DNA from: Bacteroides sp.
GTDB taxonomy: Bacteria; Bacteroidota; Bacteroidia; Bacteroidales; Bacteroidaceae
Direction of reading: 5' to 3'
Assembly: GCA_030529405.1 (NCBI GenBank)
Contig: JAUMWZ010000054.1
Location: 1-9,253 of the forward strand
DNA length: 9,253 bases
Shown here: piece after piece, positions 1 through 6,564 of the stretch
How the letters are laid out: every line of letters begins with the position of its first letter
How positions within the stretch are numbered: the stretch's first letter is position 1
The notes under the pieces: generated by a model
Seen by the model: the letters and a program-made list of their open reading frames with translations, nothing else
Database searches by the model: none
Told to the model about the DNA's origin: nothing
Position numbers and translations under genes: made by a program

Positions 1-4
1 CTAA

Positions 5-65
5 GTCAAGTCGTAATGTTTCACACTTGTTTGAACGAAGTGAGTTTGTGAAACATAGACTTGAC
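5..65. repeat. Long imperfect palindrome in the left intergenic region
   Basis: Nested inverted repeats span this stretch. GTCAAGTC (5-12) pairs with 58-65, ATGTTTCAC (16-24) pairs with 48-56, and ACTT (25-28) can pair with AAGT (38-41) inside. The outer two stems total 17 bp, separated by an asymmetric internal loop (three bases against one). No T tract follows on either strand, so it is not an ordinary terminator. It may be an interspersed palindromic element or the folded end of a transcript from beyond the window. Confidence 0.6.
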
Positions 66-319
66 GGCAACAAACGGCAAACGGACACACAGGCGAAACC
101 TTTCTTGGTCCTTCTTTTCAGTTATGAAAAGAAGAATAAGCACTGACAAAAGTAGAGAATAGATGTTTTGAAAAGAAAAACAAGCAAGGAAAAAGGAGAA
201 GATATATCAGAAATAAAAGTAGAAATAATGAATATAAATATCCAATATATAAGTACTAAGACTTAAAAGATAGAAGAACAAGAAAGAAAAATCATATACA
301 AAAACTATGTAATGCCTAT
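66..319. other. Intergenic stretch without a supported gene
   Basis: Apart from the hairpin at 111-134, this stretch shows no gene. The first part (to about 110) has more G and C than its surroundings. From about 135 the plus strand is strongly A- and purine-rich. The open frames here are short, low in complexity and unlike proteins. Because it lies beyond the nqr terminator, it is probably a spacer between transcription units. Confidence 0.5.
111..134. repeat. Perfect 10-bp hairpin with four-base loop
   Basis: CTTCTTTTCA (111-120) is the exact reverse complement of 125-134, with the loop GTTA. The stem is AT-rich and no T run follows on either strand. I assign no function. Confidence 0.55.
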
Positions 320-359
320 AAAACAAATTGAGGATATGTTCATACAAACATATCCTCAA
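320..359 (-). terminator. Rho-independent terminator of the nqr operon
   Basis: A perfect 13-bp inverted repeat pairs 328-340 with 347-359 around a six-base loop. On the minus strand it is followed by TTTGTTTT. It begins 22 bases after the nqrF stop codon, the expected place for the end of the nqrA-F transcript. It is much weaker on the plus strand, where only a short, broken T run follows. Confidence 0.85.
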
Positions 360-381
360 CTTTATATTACTCAAAATTATA

Positions 382-1650
382 TTATGCTCCGAAGTCGTCG
401 AACATAAGATTTTGTTTAGGAACACCTAGACTGTCTAACATACCTTCAACAGCTTTAGACATAGGACCAGGTCCACACATGTAGTATTCTATATCTTCAG
501 GTGCTTCGTGGTCTTTCAAATAAGTGTCATGTATCACTTGATGGACGAAACCTGGAGTGTATTTAACTCCTGCCGCATCAGCAGCTGGGTCTGGTCTGTC
601 TAATGCAAGATTGAAAGTAAAGTTAGGGAACTCCTTCTCTAACTCTAAGAAGTCATCAAGATAGAACACTTCATTCAATGCACGTGCACCGTAGAAGTAT
701 GTCATCTTTCTATCTGTCGTCTTTAGTGTCTTCATCATGTGCATCAACTGAGCTCTTAGAGGAGCCATACCTGCACCACCACCAATCCACATCATCTCAC
801 GTTTAGAGTCAAATATAGGGTGGAAGTCTCCATAAGGACCACTCATAATAACCTTATCTCCTGGTTTTAGGGTGAAGATGTAAGAAGATGCTATACCTGG
901 CATAACGTCCATAAAGCCCGGACCTTGCTCTTTTGGTTTGAAAGGAGGCGTTGCTATACGAACTGTAAGCATTATTCTGTCGCCCTCAGCTGGATAGTTT
1001 GCCATAGAATATGCACGAACTGTTTCTTCGTCGTTCTTACACTTCAAGTCAAACAATCCGAACTTTTTCCATGCCTCAAGATAGCCTTCGCCAATAAGAC
1101 TCTTATCTATGTCTTTGTCATAGTCCATCTCATATTTAGGTATCTTAATCTGAGCGTAAGAACCTGGTATAAAGTCCATATGTTCTCCTGGAGGTAGAGC
1201 CACAATAAACTCTTTGATGAAGGTAGCAACGTTCTTGTTAGAAATAACTTCACATTCCCACTCTTTCACTCCAAGAACACTTTCTGGTATCTTGATAGCC
1301 ATATCGCCCTTAATCTTAACTTGACAGCCAAGACGCCAATGGTCTTGTTGCTCCTTACGGCTGAAGTGTGGCACCTCAGATGGTAGTATCTCGCCGCCTC
1401 CTTCAGGTACTTGACACTTACATTGTCCGCATGAACCTTTACCACCACAAGCTGATGATAGGAAAATGCCATTTACAGACAAAGTGTTTAGCAGAGTAGA
1501 ACCAGATGCAACCTCAATAGGTTCGTCATTGTTTATCTTTAGTTTTACGTCCCCAGAAGGTACTAGCAGTTTCTTTGCTGTTAATAGTATCACAACAAGT
1601 AGCAATATAACTACAAGGAATACTCCTATACTCGTTAATATTAGTTCCAT
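382..1650 (-). CDS. nqrF: Na+-translocating NADH:quinone reductase subunit F (NADH dehydrogenase subunit)
   Basis: NqrF is the electron-entry subunit of Na+-NQR: it oxidises NADH on the cytoplasmic side and passes electrons through FAD and a [2Fe-2S] cluster to the membrane subunits. The 422-residue product has one N-terminal membrane anchor (about residues 4-24). A plant-type ferredoxin domain follows (about 33-120), with cluster ligands C68, C74, C77 and C109 in the C-x5-C-x2-C-x31-C spacing of the family. The rest is a ferredoxin-NADP-reductase-like module, with an FAD-binding RAYSMAN motif (212-218), a nucleotide-binding GGGAGMAPLR motif (290-299), MCGPGPM (391-397) and a C-terminal FDDFG. 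It is slightly longer than the Vibrio protein (about 408 residues). It is the last gene of the operon, 15 bases after nqrE, and a terminator follows it. Identity is very secure. Confidence 0.98.
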   Translation of the reverse strand: MELILTSIGVFLVVILLLVVILLTAKKLLVPSGDVKLKINNDEPIEVASGSTLLNTLSVNGIFLSSACGGKGSCGQCKCQVPEGGGEILPSEVPHFSRKEQQDHWRLGCQVKIKGDMAIKIPESVLGVKEWECEVISNKNVATFIKEFIVALPPGEHMDFIPGSYAQIKIPKYEMDYDKDIDKSLIGEGYLEAWKKFGLFDLKCKNDEETVRAYSMANYPAEGDRIMLTVRIATPPFKPKEQGPGFMDVMPGIASSYIFTLKPGDKVIMSGPYGDFHPIFDSKREMMWIGGGAGMAPLRAQLMHMMKTLKTTDRKMTYFYGARALNEVFYLDDFLELEKEFPNFTFNLALDRPDPAADAAGVKYTPGFVHQVIHDTYLKDHEAPEDIEYYMCGPGPMSKAVEGMLDSLGVPKQNLMFDDFGA

Positions 1651-1658
1651 TGATGTAT

Positions 1659-1664
1659 CTCCTT
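1659..1664 (-). promoter_or_regulatory. Shine-Dalgarno-like site of nqrF
   Basis: On the minus strand AAGGAG lies eight bases before the nqrF ATG, inside the 15-base gap after the nqrE stop codon. It is the only strong Shine-Dalgarno match in this operon. The other nqr starts have A/T-rich leaders without one, which is usual in Bacteroidota. The site supports the chosen nqrF start. Confidence 0.6.
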
Positions 1665-1665
1665 A

Positions 1666-2292
1666 TTATATTTTCAATCCACTAAAACACATAAATGCTA
1701 TCGACATCAATCCCACTACTATGAATGTAATACCTAAGCCTCTCAATGGAGCTGGTACATGAGAATATGCCATTTTCTCTCTAATTGCAGCCAAACCTAC
1801 TATTGCCAGCAACCAACCTATACCTGAACCTAAAGCATAAGATAGAGCATCTGCAATACCATTGATAGCCTTAGGGTCGGTTGGAGCTAATGTTATGCGT
1901 TGTTGCATAAATAATGATGCGCCCATTATAGCACAGTTTACGGCAATAAGAGGTAGGAATATACCCAAAGATGCATATAAAGATGGGCTAAAACGTTCTA
2001 CAATCATTTCTACAAGCTGAACAATACCTGCTATAACGGCAATAAACAAGATGAAACTCAAGAAACTTAAGTCTACACCTTCAACTATTGCTCCCTCTGC
2101 AAGTACTTTAGTTTGCAACAAGTAGTTTACAGGAAGGGTTACAACCAATACAAATATAACCGCAAACCCTAATCCAAGAGCTGTTTTTACGTTCTTAGAC
2201 ACTGCCAAGTATGAACACATACCCAAGAACAGTGCGAATATCATGTTGTCCACAAATATAGAGCGGACGAATAAGCTTATTAAATGTTCCAT
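1666..2292 (-). CDS. nqrE: Na+-translocating NADH:quinone reductase subunit E
   Basis: NqrE is an integral membrane subunit that pairs with its homologue NqrD in inverted orientation. Together they hold an intramembrane iron-sulfur centre and form part of the sodium/electron path. The 208-residue product is almost entirely hydrophobic, with about six membrane helices. C26 (in FLGMCSYLAVS) and C120 (in IAVNCAIMGAS) fall at the positions of the two metal-ligand cysteines known in Vibrio NqrE. The motif VEMIVERFSPSLYASLGIFL (94-113) is characteristic of this family. Close relatives are RnfA/RsxA, but the full nqrA-F context and the presence of NqrA and NqrF decide for NqrE. It lies 50 bases after nqrD and 15 bases before nqrF. 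Confidence 0.97.
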   Translation of the reverse strand: MEHLISLFVRSIFVDNMIFALFLGMCSYLAVSKNVKTALGLGFAVIFVLVVTLPVNYLLQTKVLAEGAIVEGVDLSFLSFILFIAVIAGIVQLVEMIVERFSPSLYASLGIFLPLIAVNCAIMGASLFMQQRITLAPTDPKAINGIADALSYALGSGIGWLLAIVGLAAIREKMAYSHVPAPLRGLGITFIVVGLMSIAFMCFSGLKI

Positions 2293-2342
2293 ATCTTTAA
2301 TGTATAGAATGTTTATAAATTCTGTTGTCTATCGCTCTATTA

Positions 2343-2978
2343 TTACTTTTCTTGCAACTCTTTGTTACGTGCTCTTTCATACCAGATAACACAAGCTACT
2401 ATGATAAGTGCCATTGGTGGCATCACCATCAGTACATTATTCATATATCCAGTGCTTTGAATTGCATCATAGTTCAACACATTAAAGTTCAGAATTGTAC
2501 CTGAACCTAGAAGTTCACGAAAGAAAGCTACAATTATAAGTATCTTTGCATATCCAAGTCCGTTACCTATACCGTCTAGGAAAGATTCCCATGGTGCATT
2601 TTGCATAGCAAAAGCCTCAAGACGTCCCATAAGAATACAGTTAGTGATAATAAGACCTACATAAACAGAAAGCTGTACACTGACATCGTATGCAAAGGCT
2701 TTAAGCACCTCGCTAACTATTGTTACAAGTGTAGCAACAACAACCAACTGAACAATGATACGTATACGATTAGGCACTGTTTTGCGTAGAAGTGAGATTA
2801 CAACGTTTGCAAATGCCGTGATAACTATAACCGATAACCCCATTACCAAAGCAGGTTCTAACTTTGCAGTAACAGCAAGTGCAGAACAGATACCTAGCAC
2901 TTGAACGGTAACTGGGTTATTTGCTCCTAAGGGAGTAAATAACACATCTCTATTTTTCTTTGAGAATAATTGTCTCAT
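2343..2978 (-). CDS. nqrD: Na+-translocating NADH:quinone reductase subunit D
   Basis: NqrD is the membrane partner of NqrE. In the known structures the pair shares an intramembrane [2Fe-2S] centre between NqrF and NqrC. The 211-residue product has about six hydrophobic helices. The two predicted ligand cysteines are C31 (LGICSALAV) and C114 (ITNCILMGRLEA), close to positions 29 and 112 of the Vibrio protein. NAPWESFLDGIGNGLGYA (127-144) is a typical NqrD/RnfE signature, and the context again favours NqrD over RnfE. The ATG is nine bases from the nqrC stop with no Shine-Dalgarno match, so translation is probably coupled or leader-independent. A 50-base gap follows before nqrE. Confidence 0.97.
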   Translation of the reverse strand: MRQLFSKKNRDVLFTPLGANNPVTVQVLGICSALAVTAKLEPALVMGLSVIVITAFANVVISLLRKTVPNRIRIIVQLVVVATLVTIVSEVLKAFAYDVSVQLSVYVGLIITNCILMGRLEAFAMQNAPWESFLDGIGNGLGYAKILIIVAFFRELLGSGTILNFNVLNYDAIQSTGYMNNVLMVMPPMALIIVACVIWYERARNKELQEK

Positions 2979-2987
2979 ATCGTTGTT

Positions 2988-3677
2988 CTATTTATTATTA
3001 GTTAGAAATTCAGTGTAACGACTTAGACAGTCTTTAATCATTTGGTCTACACCTTTCGAGGTTATTGTACCTCCTGTAATTCCGTCCACTTGACATTTTG
3101 GATCTTCAACCTTACCATTTTTTTCAACAGAAAGTATAACGTTGTTATCTTCTATTGCAGTTTTTCCTACAAACTGTTTTTGGAAATGTTCTGTTGCTAT
3201 ATCAGCTCCAAGCCCAGGTGTTTCTCCAGCGTGAGAGAAGTTAGTACCATATACAGTAGATTTATCTTCATTTAGCGAGATATATCCCCATATTGCTCCC
3301 CAAAGACCAGCTCCGTAAAGTGGGAAAACATATTTTTTTTGTCCATCAACCTCACAGATAAAAACGTGAATGCGTTTATTGTCCGCATTATCCTTACTGA
3401 AATTAGAAACAAACCCTTTAGACTTGTAATCGTATTCCTCTACAGTTCCGTTCTCATTTATTATTAAATCAGATTTCACGTATTTATCAAACTCTCGGTT
3501 TGCGTTCTTCACATCTGTTATATTGAGTGCAGCTAATATCTGCTTCTTAGTATCTTGTTCTACATTCTTTGCTTGCTTGTCTTTCAAAGAAGAACTGATG
3601 AAAGCAAGACAAAAGGCAACGATAACCACCATTACAGATGCATAAATAAGCGTATAGCTATTGCTGTTTGTATTCAT
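2988..3677 (-). CDS. nqrC: Na+-translocating NADH:quinone reductase subunit C (covalent FMN)
   Basis: NqrC carries a covalently bound FMN in a domain outside the cytoplasmic membrane and relays electrons from the NqrD/E centre to NqrB. The 229-residue product has one N-terminal membrane helix (about 9-29) followed by a soluble FMN-binding domain. Family features are the GLWGAIWGYISL stretch (124-135), HAGETPGLGADI (149-160) and the flavinylation segment DGITGGTITS (198-207). By alignment with the Vibrio SGAT site, T204 is the predicted FMN-phosphoester threonine. The tetrad is TGGT here, not SGAT, a variant to note because the general ApbE target pattern has Ala at the third position. The gene is somewhat shorter than the Vibrio version. 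It sits 12 bases after nqrB and 9 before nqrD. Confidence 0.97.
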   Translation of the reverse strand: MNTNSNSYTLIYASVMVVIVAFCLAFISSSLKDKQAKNVEQDTKKQILAALNITDVKNANREFDKYVKSDLIINENGTVEEYDYKSKGFVSNFSKDNADNKRIHVFICEVDGQKKYVFPLYGAGLWGAIWGYISLNEDKSTVYGTNFSHAGETPGLGADIATEHFQKQFVGKTAIEDNNVILSVEKNGKVEDPKCQVDGITGGTITSKGVDQMIKDCLSRYTEFLTNNK

Positions 3678-3689
3678 TAGTATCGTATT

Positions 3690-4871
3690 TTATTTGTTCA
3701 ACTTATTTGATGCTCTTTTTAGTCTACGCTTGATATTGCTTTCCACTACATAATAGTCGATAAGTGGTGCGAATATATTCATAAGAAGTATAGCAAGCAT
3801 CATACCTTCAGGGTAACCTGGGTTAAGCACTCTGATTACTATTGCCATAAATCCTATAAGGAAACCGAATATGTACTTACCTATTTCCGTACGAGCAGAA
3901 GTTACTGGGTCGGTAGCCATAAACACAGCACCAAAGCAGAAACCACCAAGTGCGAGATGTTGATACCAAGGCATCGACGCCATAGCATTGCCTTCAATTC
4001 CAAGTTGATTAAACATTAAACCTGAAAGCGCACCACCTAGGAACACAGTAAACATTATCTTCCAGCTAGCTATTCCTGTCCAAAGCAGTATAACAGCACC
4101 AATCATAATGGCAATAACGCTTGTTTCTCCGATAGAACCAGGTATAAGTCCGGTAACCATATCTATACTGAACTCAGGAGCAGTAGTTGTGCTTGTAGCA
4201 GCAACACCTAGCGGAGTAGCAACAGTAAGAGCATCTGTAGCGTCTTTACCTATTCCTAATATGCTTTCTGAAGATACCCAAACCAAGTCACCAGACATTT
4301 TTGTTGGATATCCGAAGAATAATATGGCACGAGTGACAAGAGCTACGTTGAAGATATTCATTCCTGTACCGCCAAATACTTCTTTAGCAAAAACCACAGA
4401 GAATGCAGTAGCCACACCAATCATCCATAGTGGACAATCAACTGGCACTATCATTGGTATAAGCATACCAGAAACAAGGAATCCTTCTTGTATTTCTTCA
4501 TTCTTCCATTGTGCTACTACGAATTCAATTCCTAATCCCACACCGTAAGACACTACTATTTTTGGCAATACAGCAAGGAAACCGTAAAGGAACATTTCCC
4601 ATAGTCCGCCTTCTATGCCTGTATGTGTGAAGTGCTGATATCCCACATTGTACATACCAAATAGCAATGCTGGCATCAACGATAATACTACAATAGACAT
4701 TATACGTTTACTATCTATTGAGTCATGAATGTGTGTTCCGTTCTTAGATGTCTGACTTGGTACGAAAAGGAACGTTTCTAATCCGTCAAACACAGAATGG
4801 AATGCGTGAAATTTGCCTCCCTCTTGAAAGTTTGGCTTTATCTTATCGATATATTTTCTTAACGCTTTCAT
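3690..4871 (-). CDS. nqrB: Na+-translocating NADH:quinone reductase subunit B (covalent FMN, riboflavin)
   Basis: NqrB is the large membrane subunit. It binds a covalent FMN and riboflavin and is central to sodium translocation and quinone reduction. The 393-residue product starts with a soluble stretch (about 1-55), then about ten hydrophobic helices. Conserved blocks are AKEVFGGTGMNIFNVAL (162-178), FGYPTKMSGDLVW (186-198), GSIGETS (245-251) and MATDPVTSARTEIGKYIFG (318-336). The flavinylation site is read as DALTVATPL (213-221), with T219 aligning with the FMN threonine of Vibrio NqrB (T236 in SGAT). The Gly of SGAT is Val here. RnfD is the nearest paralogue, but the neighbours settle the assignment. 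It lies 56 bases after nqrA and 12 before nqrC, with no Shine-Dalgarno match before its ATG. Confidence 0.97.
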   Translation of the reverse strand: MKALRKYIDKIKPNFQEGGKFHAFHSVFDGLETFLFVPSQTSKNGTHIHDSIDSKRIMSIVVLSLMPALLFGMYNVGYQHFTHTGIEGGLWEMFLYGFLAVLPKIVVSYGVGLGIEFVVAQWKNEEIQEGFLVSGMLIPMIVPVDCPLWMIGVATAFSVVFAKEVFGGTGMNIFNVALVTRAILFFGYPTKMSGDLVWVSSESILGIGKDATDALTVATPLGVAATSTTTAPEFSIDMVTGLIPGSIGETSVIAIMIGAVILLWTGIASWKIMFTVFLGGALSGLMFNQLGIEGNAMASMPWYQHLALGGFCFGAVFMATDPVTSARTEIGKYIFGFLIGFMAIVIRVLNPGYPEGMMLAILLMNIFAPLIDYYVVESNIKRRLKRASNKLNK

Positions 4872-4927
4872 CTATAATGTATATTTTTTAGTTTTCTGTA
4901 TATTATTACAACCGAGCGATGTTGTTA

Positions 4928-6277
4928 TTATTCCATTTCTGCTCTAAGCATATCCAATCCTTCTCTCACTATTCGTTGAAGTTCTAATTTAGAAGAACAT
5001 ACGAACTCACAGATAGCAAAATCTTCTGGAGCCACTTCATATATTCCGAGTGCTTCCATACGATCTATGTCGCCAGCAATGATTGATTTGATTAAGAATT
5101 CAGGATAAATATCCATAGGCAATACCTTATCATATTCTCCAGACATAATCATATTACGTCCGCCTCCTTTAATTCTTGAATCAAGTTTATATTCTTTCTT
5201 GCCCATCAACCAGCTAAAGTAAGAGCGACTTGTGCTGAACTGACTGAAACGTGGCATTATCCAACCGAACATTTCATGAGTGTCGTCGCCTTCTGGAATA
5301 ACGGTTACTTGATTATGGAATGCTCCTAAATATCCGTCTTGTTCTACTCTTTTACCAGTAAGAACGTTACCGCTGATGTATCTCAACTTTTCTTCCGACT
5401 TACATACTTGTTTGAAAACGTCTGTCAAAGAAGCACCTACCTTCAACACACAGTATGCTGGTTTTTCAACTTCAGAGCCAGTTATTGCCACTTTCTTTGA
5501 GAAGTCCACCACTCCGTTATTCATCAATCTACCGATGAATATTACTGCTTGTGCATCAAGTGTCCACACAACTTCTCCTTTAGATATAGGTGCGATATTA
5601 TTTATCTGCACTCCGACGTTTCCTGCAGGGTGTTTACCCTCGAAAGCAGTCACTTCCACTCCCTTAGCCTCTGTTAGTGCTTTAGAGGTTTGTTTACTGC
5701 TAATGTTGAAATACACCTTAGCTATCTTAGCCAGCGCATCAAGACCTGTTTGCAGGTTCTTCTCATCTCCTTTAAGAACATACTCAAAGTTTGGTGCCAA
5801 CGGATTACTGTCGAATGCAGTAACGAATATAGCCTTTGGCTCCGTGTTAGGATTTGCAATTATATCGTAAGGACGTTGTTTGATAAATGCAAACATACCC
5901 GAGTCAAGCAACAATGTTTTCACTTCTTGACCGCTAAGTTTGCTAACGTCTTGTTTACCGAATTCTTTGTATTGTTGCTCCGCAGATGCCTCAACGATAA
6001 TATTCATAACTTTTCTGCGCGCTCCTCTTTCTACTTTCGCAACTACTCCGCTTACCGGCGAAACGAACAGTAGTTCCGGGTGATTCTTGTCTATAAACAA
6101 CGGTTCTCCCACTTTGATACTTTCCTGTTCTTTAACTACCACCTTAGGAGTTATTCCCACAAAATCGTCTGGAACAAGAGAGTACACTCTTGGTTGATTT
6201 ATGTTTATAATCTCCTCTGTAGCCTTACCTTTTAGGTTTATATCAAGACCTTTTTGTAATCTTATTACATTTGCCAT
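4928..6277 (-). CDS. nqrA: Na+-translocating NADH:quinone reductase subunit A
   Basis: NqrA is the soluble cytoplasmic-side subunit that docks on NqrB; it carries no redox cofactor. The 449-residue length matches the family (Vibrio about 446). The N-terminus has the signature KGLDINLKGKA (9-19). Next comes a lipoyl/biotinyl-like hairpin region with FVSPVSGVVAKVERGARRKV (71-90). The C-terminal block contains GGRNMIMSGEYDKVLPMDIY, LGIYEVAPEDFAICEFVC and, at 427-430, CSSK. C423 and C427 are visible, but I assign them no cofactor. It is the first gene of the operon. The chosen ATG sits about 36 bases downstream of a good Bacteroidota -7 box, and the family signature starts within ten residues of it, so the start is well supported. 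Confidence 0.97.
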   Translation of the reverse strand: MANVIRLQKGLDINLKGKATEEIININQPRVYSLVPDDFVGITPKVVVKEQESIKVGEPLFIDKNHPELLFVSPVSGVVAKVERGARRKVMNIIVEASAEQQYKEFGKQDVSKLSGQEVKTLLLDSGMFAFIKQRPYDIIANPNTEPKAIFVTAFDSNPLAPNFEYVLKGDEKNLQTGLDALAKIAKVYFNISSKQTSKALTEAKGVEVTAFEGKHPAGNVGVQINNIAPISKGEVVWTLDAQAVIFIGRLMNNGVVDFSKKVAITGSEVEKPAYCVLKVGASLTDVFKQVCKSEEKLRYISGNVLTGKRVEQDGYLGAFHNQVTVIPEGDDTHEMFGWIMPRFSQFSTSRSYFSWLMGKKEYKLDSRIKGGGRNMIMSGEYDKVLPMDIYPEFLIKSIIAGDIDRMEALGIYEVAPEDFAICEFVCSSKLELQRIVREGLDMLRAEME

Positions 6278-6312
6278 GTTAATACTAAAATAAAGGTTTA
6301 GAATTTTTGGTG

Positions 6313-6320
6313 CAAATATA
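6313..6320 (-). promoter_or_regulatory. nqrA promoter, Bacteroidota-type -7 box
   Basis: The minus strand reads TATATTTG, an exact match to the Bacteroidota -7 consensus TAnnTTTG. Transcription would start a few bases later, giving a leader of roughly 30 bases before the nqrA ATG. A TTTG that could be a -33 element lies 30 bases upstream, outside the usual spacing of about 19-21. The space between is an almost pure A/T run. This box probably drives the whole nqrA-F operon. Confidence 0.6.
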
Positions 6321-6450
6321 ATATATATATATCGTATCTATATATGAAAACAAAAGTAATTACGGATAAATTTCTGTAATACACCTTCAACGGCAATAAA
6401 CATTAGACATTATGGTCAAAACTTTTCAAATACAGGGTGTAAATATTGCC
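6321..6450. other. Intergenic stretch upstream of the nqrA promoter
   Basis: Between the nqrA -7 box and the repeat array there is no open frame with protein character. About 6316-6346 is an almost pure A/T run with alternating AT steps, probably part of the promoter architecture. Two short complementary pairs interleave further right (6380-6385 with 6436-6441, and 6392-6398 with 6444-6450). These could be chance. Confidence 0.4.
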
Positions 6451-6539
6451 TTTCCAAACCATATATGGCTGACAAGTAAACCGTATATAACTAAAAAGTC
6501 AGCTATATACAGTTAAAAACTCAAGTATATACAGCTGAC
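6451..6539. repeat. Degenerate array of 22-bp-period AT-rich repeats, left copy
   Basis: Four TATATA-type cores begin at 6462, 6484, 6504 and 6526, that is at spacings of 22, 20 and 22 bases. On the minus strand the unit is best written as an 11-bp core AACTGTATATA (one perfect copy, others degenerate) followed by 11 variable bases. The array is preceded by TTTCCAAAC at 6451-6459, which also precedes the similar array at the right edge of the window. Its right half folds into the terminator of the receptor gene. I do not know its function. Confidence 0.6.
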
Positions 6540-6543
6540 TTTT
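6493..6543 (-). terminator. Rho-independent terminator of the outer-membrane receptor gene, made of repeat units
   Basis: Bases 6494-6503 pair perfectly with 6534-6543 (10 bp, AAAAGTCAGC on the plus strand). After a two-base bulge, 6504-6510 pair with 6525-6531 (7 bp), leaving a 14-base loop. On the minus strand the stem ends in TTTTT. It starts 21 bases after the receptor stop codon. The plus-strand reading also ends in a T-rich tract (TTTTGTTTT), so the hairpin may work in both directions, although no plus-strand gene is seen to need it. It overlaps two units of the 22-bp repeat array. Confidence 0.65.
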
Positions 6544-6564
6544 GTTTTATAAGGCTATTACACC

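Noticed and set aside
207..425. 72-residue minus-strand open frame overlapping the nqrF 3' end
   Set aside because: It is low in complexity (Phe/Tyr/Leu-rich), spans the nqr terminator and overlaps nqrF in another frame. It looks like AT-rich intergenic DNA read by chance.
4108..4548. 146-residue plus-strand open frame inside nqrB
   Set aside because: It is the antisense shadow of a certain gene; its composition follows from the nqrB codons and no motif is visible.
1666..4871. An Rnf/Rsx complex instead of Nqr for the B, C, D and E subunits
   Set aside because: These subunits are homologous to RnfD, RnfG, RnfE and RnfA, but nqrA and a ferredoxin-FAD NqrF are present, RnfB and RnfC are absent, and the gene order is exactly nqrA-F.
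5376..5870. 164-residue plus-strand open frame inside nqrA
   Set aside because: Antisense shadow of nqrA with no start context or domain; the overlapping frame at 5690-6073 is rejected for the same reason.
6451..6539. CRISPR array
   Set aside because: The conserved core is only 11 bases and the variable parts about 11 bases, far below CRISPR repeat and spacer lengths, and no cas gene is present.
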